Shown here: piece after piece, positions 36,978-45,917 of the stretch
Layout: the number at the start of each line of letters is the position of its first letter
Numbering within the stretch: position 1 is the first letter of the stretch
Source of the DNA: PFJX01 sp040751755
GTDB lineage: Bacteria > Pseudomonadota > Gammaproteobacteria > Burkholderiales > Thiobacillaceae
Length of the DNA: 64,000 nt
Assembly (NCBI GenBank): GCA_040751755.1
Contig: JBFMHC010000020.1
Coordinates: forward strand, 248,001 to 312,000
Direction: 5' to 3'
The notes under the pieces: model-generated
Told to the model about the DNA's origin: nothing
Databases searched by the model: none
What the model saw: only the letters and a program-made list of their open reading frames with translations
Translations under genes and position numbers: made by a program

Positions 36978-38200
36978 GGCAGCACTCCCAGAATTTGGTT
37001 GAAACGGGAAACGGCCGCGCCAAAGGCGACCCGACGCGCGCCCAGCAGGGCGTCGGCCTCCAATGCGGCGGCGCGGATGCGCAACAGGGTGGTGACGTCC
37101 GACTCGCCCAGGGCGAAGGACTTCTCCGCCAGGCGCAGGCTGTCGGCTGCGAGCCGTTGGCGTTCGTTCGCCATGAGGTGCTGGCGCTCTGCGCTGTCGA
37201 GATCAAGATGGGCCTTTTGCACGTCAAGGTCCAGCTGCTGCCGGGCCAGCGCCAGCTCGGCATCGGCCTCGGCCAGCTCCGCGCGTGCGGCGGCGTGATC
37301 GGCACGCACCTGCGGCCCGGAGGAGAACGGCAGCCTAAACTGCACACCGAGGGCATTGCCATAGGGTTCGGCGGCATCGCCCCGCTCGCGCACCAGGCGC
37401 AAAGCCAGTTCCGGTGCTTCGCGCCGGGTGGCCTCGGCAACCTTGAGCCTGGCCTGCGTCGAGCGCACGGCGGCGTCCAACGCCGCAAGGCGCGGGTGAT
37501 CCGTCACCGGTTCGTGGCGGGTGTTTCTGGATGGAGACGGCCTTTCTTCCCCGAACGCAGCGGGGGCAACCATGCCGGTGAGCTTGAGCCAGACCTGTTC
37601 CGCCGCCTTGAGGGTGAGTTCCGCCTGGCCCGTTTCAGCTTCCGCCGCAAGGCGCTCGCCTTGGGCCAGGTTGGCATCGATGCGGGAAAGATCGCCGGCC
37701 CGAAACCGGCGCAGCACGTCCGCTTCCAGCGTACGGGCGGTGGTCAGGCGGCGTCCGGCCAGGTCGAGGGCATTGCGCGCGGCGGCCAGGTTCCACCAGG
37801 CCTCCCGCACCTCGCCCGCGACTTCCAGACGCAGGGCGGCCCGGCGCGCGGCGACCCTGGCCACGGCTGCGGCGGCCTCATCCCGGCGCGCTGTCTTCTG
37901 GGTGGGTAGCCAAAGCGGCGCGGACAGTTCGACCTCCCACTCACGCCGGCCCCGGTTGCCGGTCAGGCCGTCATTAACATGCCCCAGGGTGAGGCTGGTC
38001 GGCCCCGGTGTCAGGCCGGCCGCCACCTCGCCACGGGCTTCGGCCTCCGCCGCGCGAGCGTCGAGGGATCGCGCCTGGGGGAAGCGTAGCCAGGCTTGTT
38101 CCAGCGCGGCGGCCAGGGTGTCCGCATGCGCGGACAAGGCGGGCGCCAGGGAAAAAAGCAGGCCGGCAAGGAGCCAGCCAGCCGGCCTGCGCACCGTCAT
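36974..38200 (-). CDS. TolC family outer-membrane factor, block 1
   Basis: This 408-residue protein has a signal peptide and the helical repeat structure of TolC proteins: LAAALEQAWLRFPQARSLDA at the mature start, then EVREAWWNLAAARNALDLAG. It forms the outer-membrane channel of the RND pump encoded downstream. The start overlaps the Met-rich gene by 4 bases. Confidence 0.88.
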   Translation of the reverse strand: MTVRRPAGWLLAGLLFSLAPALSAHADTLAAALEQAWLRFPQARSLDARAAEAEARGEVAAGLTPGPTSLTLGHVNDGLTGNRGRREWEVELSAPLWLPTQKTARRDEAAAAVARVAARRAALRLEVAGEVREAWWNLAAARNALDLAGRRLTTARTLEADVLRRFRAGDLSRIDANLAQGERLAAEAETGQAELTLKAAEQVWLKLTGMVAPAAFGEERPSPSRNTRHEPVTDHPRLAALDAAVRSTQARLKVAEATRREAPELALRLVRERGDAAEPYGNALGVQFRLPFSSGPQVRADHAAARAELAEADAELALARQQLDLDVQKAHLDLDSAERQHLMANERQRLAADSLRLAEKSFALGESDVTTLLRIRAAALEADALLGARRVAFGAAVSRFNQILGVLP

Positions 38201-38697
38201 TTCGCTTTGCCCATCTGCTGCATCATCATCTGCATCATGTCCATGCGCTTTTCCATCATCTCCATGCGCTTGGCCATCATGTCATCGGCGCCGGCGGCGC
38301 TTTGGCCCATCATGCCGCCACCCATCATGCCCATGCCGCCCGGGCCACCCATCATGCCCATGCCGGACCCCATCATGCCGCCCTTGCCACCGGACATCAT
38401 CGGACACGAGCCATCCTGCATCATGGCTTCCATGTCCTTCATCTGGGCTTCCATGAGTTGTTTGCGCTTCTCGGGATCCTTGCTCGCACGAATCTCCATC
38501 ATGCGCGCCCGCATCGCCTGCATTTTGTCTTGCGTGGCGGCGGGGGCCGCTTGAGCCGGGATGGGTGCGGCGGCTGTTTGTCCGGGGTGGTGGCCACTGT
38601 GTTCGTCCTTGGTCGCGTCGGCGGCCATCAGGGGGACGGGCATGGCCAGCGCGGCGGCCAGGGCGAGCATCAGGGTATTGCGTTGCATCGATTTCAT
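38197..38697 (-). CDS. Met-rich exported protein, probable copper binder
   Basis: This 166-residue protein has a signal peptide beginning MKSMQRNTLML. The mature part is Met/Gly-rich (GMMGSGMGMMGG, RMEMMEKRMDMMQMMMQQM), which is typical of Cu(I)/Ag(I)-binding periplasmic proteins. ATG 38697 was chosen because the signal peptide starts there. A truncated remnant of this gene remains at 53291-53395. Confidence 0.75.
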   Translation of the reverse strand: MKSMQRNTLMLALAAALAMPVPLMAADATKDEHSGHHPGQTAAAPIPAQAAPAATQDKMQAMRARMMEIRASKDPEKRKQLMEAQMKDMEAMMQDGSCPMMSGGKGGMMGSGMGMMGGPGGMGMMGGGMMGQSAAGADDMMAKRMEMMEKRMDMMQMMMQQMGKAK

Positions 38698-38740
38698 GAA
38701 AATCTCCTGTGGGTGGAAAAAACTGTTCCTTGAGACCGCA

Positions 38741-39082
38741 TCAACGGCCAAGTTGCAGGGCGGTGACCGTCAACGCGCCGTCCTGGCGCTCGGCCACGAA
38801 GCGGATGCGGTCGCCGGGTTTGATCTGGCTGAGCCAGATGGGATCCTTGACCCGGAACACCATGGTCATGGCGGGCATATCCAGGTTGGCCAGGGGACCA
38901 TGACTGATGGTGACCTTGCCGACATCGGCGTTGATCTTCTTTATGGTGCCGTCGGCCCAGGCGGTGTCCATGGCTTGTCCGGCGGGCATGGTGTGGCCAT
39001 TGTGGTCGTGGTCGGCAGCCAGTGCCTGAAATTGGGGTGCCAGGAAAAGGCCCGCGATGAGGGTGAGTGTGGTGGATTTCAT
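38741..39082 (-). CDS. cusF: CusF-like periplasmic copper chaperone, block 1
   Basis: This 113-residue protein has a signal peptide and a CusF domain: DGTIKKINADVGKVTISHG, MPAMTMVFRVKD and IRFVAERQDG. The conserved His and two Met residues of CusF that hold Cu(I)/Ag(I) are present (ISHG and MPAMTM). It probably hands copper to the efflux complex. A diverged copy lies at 53435. Confidence 0.88.
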   Translation of the reverse strand: MKSTTLTLIAGLFLAPQFQALAADHDHNGHTMPAGQAMDTAWADGTIKKINADVGKVTISHGPLANLDMPAMTMVFRVKDPIWLSQIKPGDRIRFVAERQDGALTVTALQLGR

Positions 39083-39099
39083 GCCATTCTCCTTTCAGT

Positions 39100-39534
39100 T
39101 CAATAACGGGCGTAGGTTTGGGTGCCGCCATCCCGCTTCACCAGCAGGACGTCGTAGGCATCCTTGCGGTTACCCTGTTCCATACCGGGCGAGCCGATGG
39201 GCATGGCTGGGACCACCAGGCCGCGGGCGCGTGGCTTTTCCTTGAGCAAGCGCCGGATTTCCTTTGCCGGCACGTGGCCTTCCACCAGATAGCCGTTCAC
39301 CTCGGCGGTATGGCAGGAACCGTGGCCGGGGGGCACGCCCAGGCGGTACTTGTGGCTCACCACGTCGTCGGTGTCATGGGCGCGCACGGTAAAGCCATTG
39401 GCCTTGAGATGGTCGATCCACTTGTTGCAGCAACCGCAAGTCGGGCTCTTGTAGACATCGATCACGGGCGAGGCCGCCCAAGCGGGCTGGATCAGGACGA
39501 AAAGCAGCAGGGTATGGAGGATGGGGGGTTTCAC
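39100..39534 (-). CDS. DUF411 exported metal-associated protein
   Basis: This 144-residue protein has a signal peptide (LLLFVLIQPAWA) and the DUF411 pattern VYKSPTCGCCNKWIDHLKAN, with later LGVPPGHGSCHTA, GHVPAKEI and VPAMPIGSPGME. DUF411 proteins occur in copper operons and are thought to bind metal through the CXCC cysteines. Confidence 0.9.
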   Translation of the reverse strand: MKPPILHTLLLFVLIQPAWAASPVIDVYKSPTCGCCNKWIDHLKANGFTVRAHDTDDVVSHKYRLGVPPGHGSCHTAEVNGYLVEGHVPAKEIRRLLKEKPRARGLVVPAMPIGSPGMEQGNRKDAYDVLLVKRDGGTQTYARY

Positions 39535-39601
39535 ATTGCACTCCTTGTCGAAGACGATTCCAGTATCCGGTTTTCATCCGCACGCCAAGCTGACGCGCGG
39601 A

Positions 39602-39616
39602 TGACATTTCCGTCAT
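39602..39616. promoter_or_regulatory. candidate CopR-type box
   Basis: On the plus strand TGACATTTCCGTCAT; read on the minus strand it is ATGACGGAAATGTCA, matching ATTACAAAAATGTCA at 42962 in 11 of 15 positions. It lies 68 bases upstream of the DUF411 gene start, over the stop of the cupredoxin gene, and could drive an internal promoter. Confidence 0.4.
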
Positions 39617-40065
39617 GGATGCACACGAATCCGGCCGCGCATGCCCGCCTCGAAATGCCCCGGCACCAGACAGGCGAAATCGAAATTGCCGGTGCGGGTG
39701 AAAAGCCAGACCAGTTCGCCGGCCTTGCCTGGTTCAACCGTTACGGCGTTGGGATCGTCGTGCTCCATTTCCGGGAACTTGCGCATCAGGGCCGCGTGCG
39801 CTTTCAACTCGGCCAGGGTGCCCAGCACCATTTCGTGCTTCATCTGGCCGCCGTTGACCACTTTGAAGCGGATGGTCTGGCCGCGTTTGACCCGAATCTC
39901 GCTGGGCGAGAAACGCATGTCGTCGCTGGTGGCGATCTCGATGGTGCGGTCTATTTTGGCGTGGTCACCCGGTTTGCCCAGGGCCGAGGCATGGCTCGGC
40001 GAGGCCTGGGCGGCGCTGGTGGAGAGGGCGATCACTGCGAACAGAATGAGAACGTGCTTGCGCAT
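39613..40065 (-). CDS. cupredoxin family periplasmic copper protein
   Basis: This 150-residue protein has a signal peptide (LFAVIALSTSAAQA). The cupredoxin fold has a His at MKHEMVLG and the C-terminal ligand loop FACLVPGHFEAGM, giving Cys, His and Met ligands of a type-1 copper site. It sits next to the multicopper oxidase and may shuttle electrons or copper. Confidence 0.88.
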   Translation of the reverse strand: MRKHVLILFAVIALSTSAAQASPSHASALGKPGDHAKIDRTIEIATSDDMRFSPSEIRVKRGQTIRFKVVNGGQMKHEMVLGTLAELKAHAALMRKFPEMEHDDPNAVTVEPGKAGELVWLFTRTGNFDFACLVPGHFEAGMRGRIRVHP

Positions 40066-40081
40066 GGCGCTTCCTTTTGGG

Positions 40082-41449
40082 TCAATGGCTTTCGTGGCCA
40101 GTGGGTTTGCGGGCCTTCAGGGTGTGTTCGTCGGCGGCCGGGCCGGACTGGCGTTCGGCGCTCGGCGCGTCACAGCCCCATTCCCACGCCACCGTGCCTT
40201 GCGGATGCTTGAACCAGCCCGGATCGCGGTAGTCGCCGGGTTTCACGTCGTCGCGTACCTTCACTACCGTGAACATGCCGCCCATCTCCAGCGGCCCGAA
40301 CGGCCCCCAGCCGGTCATCATGGGCAAGGTGTTGTCCGGCAGGGGCATTTCCATCTCGCCCATTTCCGCCATGCCCTTGCTGCCCATTTCCATGTAGTCG
40401 GGCACCAGCTTGCCGATGCGCTCGGTGATGTCGTGCTGGTCGACGCCGATCAGGGTGGGTACGTCGTGGCCCATGGCATTCATGGTGTGGTGAGACTTGT
40501 GGCAGTGGAAGGCCCAGTCGCCCGGTGCGTCTGCGATGAATTCGATGGCACGCATCTGGCCCACCGCCACGTCCGTGGTCACCTCCGGCCAGCGCGCCGA
40601 TTTCGGCACCCAGCCTCCGTCGGTGCCGGTCACCTCGAAATCCACACCGTGCAAGTGCAGCGGGTGGTTGGTCATGGTCAGGTTGCCGGCGCGGATGCGC
40701 ACCCGGTCGCCAGTGCGGCACACCAGCGGGTCAATGGCCGGGAACACCCGGCTGTTGAAACGCCACAGATTGAAGTCCAGCATGGTGTTGACCTTGGGAG
40801 TGGCCGCGCCCGGTTCGATATCGAAGGCGTTGAGCAGGAACACGAAGTCCCGGTCCACGCGCATGAAGTCCGGGTCTTTCGGATGCACGACGATGAAGCC
40901 CATCATGCCCATGGCCATCTGCACCATCTCATCGGCGTGTGGGTGATACATGAAGGTGCCCGATTTTTTCATCTGGAATTCGTAGACGAAGGTCTTGCCC
41001 GGCTTGATCTGGGGCTGGGTCAGGCCGCCCACGCCGTCCATGCCGTTGGGCAGCAGGATGCCGTGCCAGTGCACGGCCGTATGCTCGGGCAGCTTGTTGG
41101 TGACAAAGATGCGGATGCGGTCGCCTTCCACGCATTCGATGGTGGGGCCGGGGCTGGAACCGTTGTAGCCCCACAGCCGGGCCTTCATGCCCGGCGCCAG
41201 CTCGCGTACGACCGGCTCTGCCACCAGGTGGAATTCCTTGACGCCATCCTTCATGCGCCAAGGCAGAGACCAGCCGTTGAGGGTGATTACGGGGTTATAG
41301 GGGCGGCCCTCCCTGGGCGCCAGCGGTGGCTGGGTGGCGGGGTCGGTGAATACGGGGGCTTCGGGCAACGAGGCCGCGCCGACGCGGGTAACCAACCCGG
41401 CACCCAAAACGGCGGCACCGGAGCGGCTGAGGAATTGGCGGCGATCCAT
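40082..41449 (-). CDS. multicopper oxidase (copper tolerance)
   Basis: This 455-residue protein starts with a twin-arginine signal (MDRRQFLSRSG). Copper ligands are clear: HWHGILLP, YHPHADEM, HPLHLHGVDF and HCHKSHHTMNAMGH. A Met-rich patch (MEMGSKGMAEMGEMEMPL) lies near the C-terminus. Such periplasmic oxidases convert Cu(I) to Cu(II) and protect the periplasm. It is 14 bases downstream of the TolC-like gene in the operon. The gene name copA is used for both this family and the ATPase, so none is given. Confidence 0.9.
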   Translation of the reverse strand: MDRRQFLSRSGAAVLGAGLVTRVGAASLPEAPVFTDPATQPPLAPREGRPYNPVITLNGWSLPWRMKDGVKEFHLVAEPVVRELAPGMKARLWGYNGSSPGPTIECVEGDRIRIFVTNKLPEHTAVHWHGILLPNGMDGVGGLTQPQIKPGKTFVYEFQMKKSGTFMYHPHADEMVQMAMGMMGFIVVHPKDPDFMRVDRDFVFLLNAFDIEPGAATPKVNTMLDFNLWRFNSRVFPAIDPLVCRTGDRVRIRAGNLTMTNHPLHLHGVDFEVTGTDGGWVPKSARWPEVTTDVAVGQMRAIEFIADAPGDWAFHCHKSHHTMNAMGHDVPTLIGVDQHDITERIGKLVPDYMEMGSKGMAEMGEMEMPLPDNTLPMMTGWGPFGPLEMGGMFTVVKVRDDVKPGDYRDPGWFKHPQGTVAWEWGCDAPSAERQSGPAADEHTLKARKPTGHESH

Positions 41450-41463
41450 GATTTTGTCCTTTC

Positions 41464-42888
41464 TCAGTGACCGCCGGCCGCTTCGGCCGCGGGCGTGCTT
41501 TTCGAGATTGTCATGGCGCCGGCGCCGCGACCGTTGAGGGTGATCTGGAGATTGCTCTCCGCTACCCAGAATTCCTTCTGGGCCTGGATGGCGGCATTGA
41601 CGGCCGCCACTTGGGAGCGGGTGTCGGCGAGCAGATCCCAGACACCGATCAGCATGCCGTTGTAGCGCAGCAGTGCCTCTTCGGAGAGGCTTTTGCGCAG
41701 TGGCACGATCTCGTCCCGATAGCTCGCCGCCAGTTCATGGGCGGCGCGGTAGCCCGCATAGGCGTCGCGCACCTCCGATTCGGCGTTCACCGCCAGCTCG
41801 GCCACCCGGTGCATGGCCTGGGTGTACAGCGCCTCGGCCTTAATCGTGCGCGCCCCGCCCCAGTCGAAGATGGGCAGGGACAACTCGATTTCGTATCCCC
41901 GCGCATGGGGTTGCCCGGACACGTTGTTGTTCAAGTAGCTCACTTCCAGCACGTTGACGAAGCGGGTGGCCTTGACCAGGCCCAGGCTCTTCGCCAGTCC
42001 ATCCAGTTCCCGCTTGGCCACGTCGAGATCGAGGCGACCGTCCATGGCCCGTTGCAGGACAGCTTTTTCCTCCATCAGGCTGGCGGGCAGGTCCGGCAGG
42101 CGGTCCGGCAGCGTGAAGCCGCGCTGCGCCCCGGAGAGCCCCAACACCCGCGCCAGACGTTCACGGGCGGCGCTTTCCGTCAGGCGGACGCGGGTCAGTT
42201 CGGCACGCGTTTCGGCCTGGAATAATTGTTCCCGCTGCTGGCGCTGGCGGCTGAAATTGCCCACGTCGGCCATGCGCTTGGCCAGCATCGCGCCGGCCTC
42301 GGCGGCGGCCAGCACGTCTTCCTGGTATCGCGCCGCCTGGCGAGCGGCCACGGCCTCGAACCATGCCTGGCGGGCGGCCTGGGCCAAGCGCATCACCTCT
42401 TCAGCAACCCGCAGCTGGGTGGCCTGGAAACGGCGCTGCTCGATTTCAGATCGCGTGGACAGGGTCAGCAGCCCCATCAGATCGAACAGAAACTTGCGTT
42501 CATATTCCCGCTCGCCGCCGCCTTCCAGACGGGCGAAAGTAAAGCCCGGATTGCGCAATCTTCCGGCCTGGACGAGATCGGCTTCCGCGATGCCCAGGTC
42601 AGCGAGGCTGGCTTGAAGACCGCGGTTGTTCAGGAGGGCAATCTTCACCGCGCGTTCCGCGTCGAGCTGCCCGTTCAGGAGCCGTTTCACTTCCGCTCCG
42701 GCATTTTCGCCGTCCTGTTCGGTCTTGATGGTTTGCGGGGCGATGCCCTGGCGCTCGCGTGTGATCGAGGCCACCTTGTCGAGTCCGCCGTCCTGGCTGA
42801 AGCTGGCGCAGCCAGCCAGCACGGTCGTTCCCAACAGCAACAGCGGCAGCCGGATTCGCATTCCTTTCTGACTTATGGATTGGGTCAT
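41464..42888 (-). CDS. TolC family outer-membrane lipoprotein
   Basis: This 474-residue protein starts at ATG 42888, 7 bases after GGAG. A lipobox (TVLAGC) is followed by TolC-type helices (NNRGLQASLADLGIAEADLV, QAARQAWFEAVAARQAARY). It heads the large minus-strand copper operon, directly beneath the shared control region with the response regulator. Confidence 0.88.
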   Translation of the reverse strand: MTQSISQKGMRIRLPLLLLGTTVLAGCASFSQDGGLDKVASITRERQGIAPQTIKTEQDGENAGAEVKRLLNGQLDAERAVKIALLNNRGLQASLADLGIAEADLVQAGRLRNPGFTFARLEGGGEREYERKFLFDLMGLLTLSTRSEIEQRRFQATQLRVAEEVMRLAQAARQAWFEAVAARQAARYQEDVLAAAEAGAMLAKRMADVGNFSRQRQQREQLFQAETRAELTRVRLTESAARERLARVLGLSGAQRGFTLPDRLPDLPASLMEEKAVLQRAMDGRLDLDVAKRELDGLAKSLGLVKATRFVNVLEVSYLNNNVSGQPHARGYEIELSLPIFDWGGARTIKAEALYTQAMHRVAELAVNAESEVRDAYAGYRAAHELAASYRDEIVPLRKSLSEEALLRYNGMLIGVWDLLADTRSQVAAVNAAIQAQKEFWVAESNLQITLNGRGAGAMTISKSTPAAEAAGGH

Positions 42889-42947
42889 GCCTGATCTCCA
42901 TGGGTTATTCATCGGTGAGGCCATTGTTGATAAGGGCATCCGTCATG

Positions 42948-42980
42948 AACCTGACGGGTGGATTACAAAAATGTCAGGTT
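42948..42980. promoter_or_regulatory. divergent control region with inverted repeat (candidate CopR/CusR site)
   Basis: An inverted repeat of 8 bases (AACCTGAC and GTCAGGTT) with a 17-base spacer lies between the TolC-like gene (minus) and the response-regulator gene (plus). Inside it, 42962-42976 reads ATTACAAAAATGTCA, which on the other strand is TGACATTTTTGTAAT, like copper boxes of CopR-type regulators as I recall them. It is the likely self-regulatory site. Confidence 0.55.
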
Positions 42981-43035
42981 TGATTCGCCTCCCCATGTCT
43001 GTGGCAGGATGTCTCCATTGCGCAAGGAGGCATGT

Positions 43036-43716
43036 ATGAAAATTCTGGTGGTCGAGGATGAACCCAAGACCGGTGATTACCTGAAACAAGGCCTCACCGA
43101 GGCCGGTTTCGTCACCGATCTGGCCCGCGACGGCTGGGATGGACTGGAGATGGCCAAGGCGAATCCCTACGACCTTTTGATCCTGGATGTGATGCTGCCC
43201 GGCCTCAACGGCTGGCAGGTCCTCGAAGGCTTACGTCGCGCCGGCCTGGACACGCCGGTGCTGTTCCTGACCGCGCGCGATCAGGTCGAAGATCGGGTCA
43301 AGGGCCTGGAATTGGGCGCAGACGATTATCTGGTCAAGCCCTTCGCCTTCGCCGAATTGCTCGCCCGCGTACGTACCCTGCTGCGCCGGGGGCGGGGCGG
43401 CCTGGAGCCGACCGTGCTCAAGGTCGCCGACCTGGAACTGGACCTGCTGCGCCGACGGGCGAATCGCGCCGGCAAGAAGATCGACCTGACGGCCAAGGAA
43501 TTCGCCCTGCTGGAACTGCTGTTGCGCCGCCAGGGCGAGGTGTTGCCGAGATCGCTGATCGCCTCCCAGGTCTGGGACATGAACTTCGATTCGGATACCA
43601 ACGTCATCGACGTAGCGGTTCGCCGTCTGCGCGCCAAGGTGGATGATGGATTCGAGCCCCGTCTGATCCATACCGTGCGCGGCATGGGCTACGTATTGGA
43701 TGACAGCGAGCGTTAG
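43036..43716 (+). CDS. OmpR-family heavy-metal response regulator (CopR/CusR type)
   Basis: The start is ATG 43036, after AAGGAGG, giving 226 residues. The receiver domain has D51 as phosphorylation site (LLILDVMLPG) and KPFAFAELLARV. A winged-helix DNA-binding domain ends with DVAVRRLRAKVDDGF and HTVRGMGYVL. It pairs with the sensor kinase at 43962 and is divergent from the copper operon. Confidence 0.92.
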   Translation: MKILVVEDEPKTGDYLKQGLTEAGFVTDLARDGWDGLEMAKANPYDLLILDVMLPGLNGWQVLEGLRRAGLDTPVLFLTARDQVEDRVKGLELGADDYLVKPFAFAELLARVRTLLRRGRGGLEPTVLKVADLELDLLRRRANRAGKKIDLTAKEFALLELLLRRQGEVLPRSLIASQVWDMNFDSDTNVIDVAVRRLRAKVDDGFEPRLIHTVRGMGYVLDDSER

Positions 43717-43749
43717 CGCCGGATTGAACATCGAGAAGGATTTCATCAC

Positions 43750-43965
43750 ATGACGATCACAACGGACGAGAGCAACGAACTGTGTTTCGGTTGCGTTTAC
43801 TACCCGCCCAATCTGCCTCGCCATGCCTATGAGCAGGCGGACTGGGACATGCTCCAGGCCCGCTCATGCTCGTTCGAACATGAACCGGGTGACGCGCATT
43901 GCGTGGCCACGCGCAAAACCAGTTGCACGCTTGTGGATCTGGTACCCAGGGCCTCCGCGCAATGA
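43750..43965 (+). CDS. Cys-rich small protein between regulator and sensor
   Basis: This 71-residue protein has cysteines at positions 12, 15, 40, 51 and 59 (LCFGCVYYPPN, ARSCSFEH, HCVATRKTSC), no signal peptide and no membrane segment. It is 33 bases after the regulator and overlaps the kinase start (ATGA), so it is translated with it. The Cys/His set could bind a metal such as zinc or copper, or be a small reductase-like or regulatory partner. The family is unknown to me. Confidence 0.65.
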   Translation: MTITTDESNELCFGCVYYPPNLPRHAYEQADWDMLQARSCSFEHEPGDAHCVATRKTSCTLVDLVPRASAQ

Positions 43966-45344
43966 AGTCCCTGTCTCTGACCGCGCGGGTCAGCCTGTTA
44001 TTTGGCTTGGTCGTCACCGTGGTTCTGTTCAGCCTGGGCTGGCTGGTGGCCTGGTCGGTGGATCGCCATTTCCAGGAAATGGATCGACACGAACTGGAGG
44101 GTAAACTGGCCCTGGTAACCAATCTGTTGGCCAAGGCGAACTCATCCGATGCCCTGGATGGCGTACCCAAGGAGCTGGACGACGCGCTGGTTGGCCATGA
44201 TGGGCTTTCGGTCACGCTGGTCGATGCCCAGGGCAACAAATGGTTCGCCAGCCGCGACCTGGATTTCCCCTCCGAGCTTTTCCGGGCGCCATCAGACCAT
44301 GGTCTGACCGTTTGGCGGGAAGGCGAGCAGGGCTTTCGCGGCCTGAAAGCGACCGTGACGACCGGCGACGGCCGCACCCTCACCGTCGCCATCGTGCTCG
44401 ACATCAGCCACCACTTGCATTTCATCGACACCTTCAAGCGCGGCGTGGCCCTCGCCATGATTCTGGCTGCCCTGCTTACCGCCGGTCTGGGCTGGCTGGC
44501 CGTGCGGACCGGTTTGCTGCCCTTGCGGCAAATGATCGAACTGGCGACCGGCCTGTCGGCCAACCGCCTTGATCAGAGGCTGCCGGAATCAGGGCTGCCG
44601 CCTGAAATCCGCAGCCTGGCCGTCGCCTTCAACGCCATGCTGGAGCGTCTGGAGGACTCCTTTGTCCGACTGTCCGAGTTCTCATCCGACATTGCCCATG
44701 AACTGCGTACCCCGGTATCCAATCTGCTGACCCAGACCCAGGTCGCGCTTTCCCATCCCAGAACGGCCGCCGAGTATCGCGAAGTGCTGCAATCCAGTGC
44801 CGAGGAGTATGAGCGTCTGGCCCGGATGATCGGCGACATGCTGTTCCTGGCCAAGGCGGACAACAAGCTCCTGGCGCTTAACCATGAAAACGTGGATCTG
44901 GGCGAGGAAGCAGGAAAATTGGTCGAGTTCTACGGCATCCTGGCCGAAGAACAAGGTGTCAGGCTTGAGGTTGCCGGATCGGCCACCACGCGAGGCGACC
45001 GGCTCATGTTGCGGCGGGCCATGTCCAACCTGCTGTCGAATGCCATCCGGCACAGTCAGGCTGGCGGCACCGTGGCGATCAGACTAAGCGGAGATGCTAC
45101 CCACGCCACACTGGTAGTGGAAAATCCCGGTTCAATTCCCCCCGAGCAGTTGCCTCGCCTGTTCGACCGTTTCTATACCGGAGACCCTTCCCGCCGCGCC
45201 GGTGGCGAGGGGGTCGGGCTTGGACTGGCGATTGTGCGTTCCATCATGAAGACACACGGGGGCTCAGTCGACGTCACGTCACAGCTGGGGCTTACTTGCT
45301 TTGTGCTGCGTTTGCCAGGTCAGGAAGACCAACAGTCAACCTGA
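43962..45344 (+). CDS. heavy-metal sensor histidine kinase (CopS/CusS type)
   Basis: This 460-residue protein has two membrane helices (about 12-30 and 160-180) flanking a periplasmic sensor domain, then HAMP, a phosphoacceptor His246 (SSDIAHELRTPVSNLL) and an ATPase domain (NLLSNAIRH, GGEGVGLGLAIV). It is the CusS/IrlB-type metal sensor, partner of the response regulator at 43036. Confidence 0.92.
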   Translation: MKSLSLTARVSLLFGLVVTVVLFSLGWLVAWSVDRHFQEMDRHELEGKLALVTNLLAKANSSDALDGVPKELDDALVGHDGLSVTLVDAQGNKWFASRDLDFPSELFRAPSDHGLTVWREGEQGFRGLKATVTTGDGRTLTVAIVLDISHHLHFIDTFKRGVALAMILAALLTAGLGWLAVRTGLLPLRQMIELATGLSANRLDQRLPESGLPPEIRSLAVAFNAMLERLEDSFVRLSEFSSDIAHELRTPVSNLLTQTQVALSHPRTAAEYREVLQSSAEEYERLARMIGDMLFLAKADNKLLALNHENVDLGEEAGKLVEFYGILAEEQGVRLEVAGSATTRGDRLMLRRAMSNLLSNAIRHSQAGGTVAIRLSGDATHATLVVENPGSIPPEQLPRLFDRFYTGDPSRRAGGEGVGLGLAIVRSIMKTHGGSVDVTSQLGLTCFVLRLPGQEDQQST

Positions 45345-45917
45345 CGTGAAAGTCGCGGCAGCGGCTCTCGTTGCCTCCTTCAATGAGTGATCGAAGGGGC
45401 ATATACCTGCCCCTCGTGGACCCAAGAGAGAAATCTTGCGATCAAGCAAAGATTCAAGGATGACCACTGGGAAGCACAATCTAATGCTCTGGATTACCCC
45501 CTAGCACGAATGCCACGTCCAGTCTGGGTCGCCCCAGCACCGCCAATTCCAAAAGGCCAGACGTTGCTCTCGCCTTTTTTACGTCTGCACACCGTGCTAG
45601 TGCTAGTGCTGGTGTTGGTTCCTGGATTCGTGCGAAGGGCGGCACCAACCCGAAAACCCTGGTTTCGGCGGCTTTCCTGCTCTCTGTGCTCTCCGTTCTC
45701 TGTGCCTTTCGTACGATCCCCAGTGTTTACGCGGGTTCCGGGCCGTGAGTCTGAACAATATATTGGGGGTCGAAGGCGACAAGATCCGTTTTGCCGATGT
45801 CCATCAAGGGTAAGCAACGTAGCCCGTTGCTCCTGACCTTGCGAGGTCGCTTGGCGTGTAAATCACGACCCAGTCTGTGTTGGGTCAACGGATGGGCTGC
45901 TCCAGCCTGCACACCCA
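45345..45917. other. intergenic region without a supported gene
   Basis: These 573 bases hold no gene that I can support; a 149-codon frame at 45387-45836 has no ribosome site or recognisable sequence. A weak hairpin (AAAAGGC/GCCTTTT) followed by T at 45551-45580 could terminate the kinase transcript. A TGCTAG-type short tandem repeat lies at about 45594-45612. Confidence 0.5.

Noticed and set aside
45387..45836. 149-codon frame after the sensor kinase gene
   Set aside because: No ribosome binding site, unusual composition and no recognisable sequence; the area is better read as non-coding.
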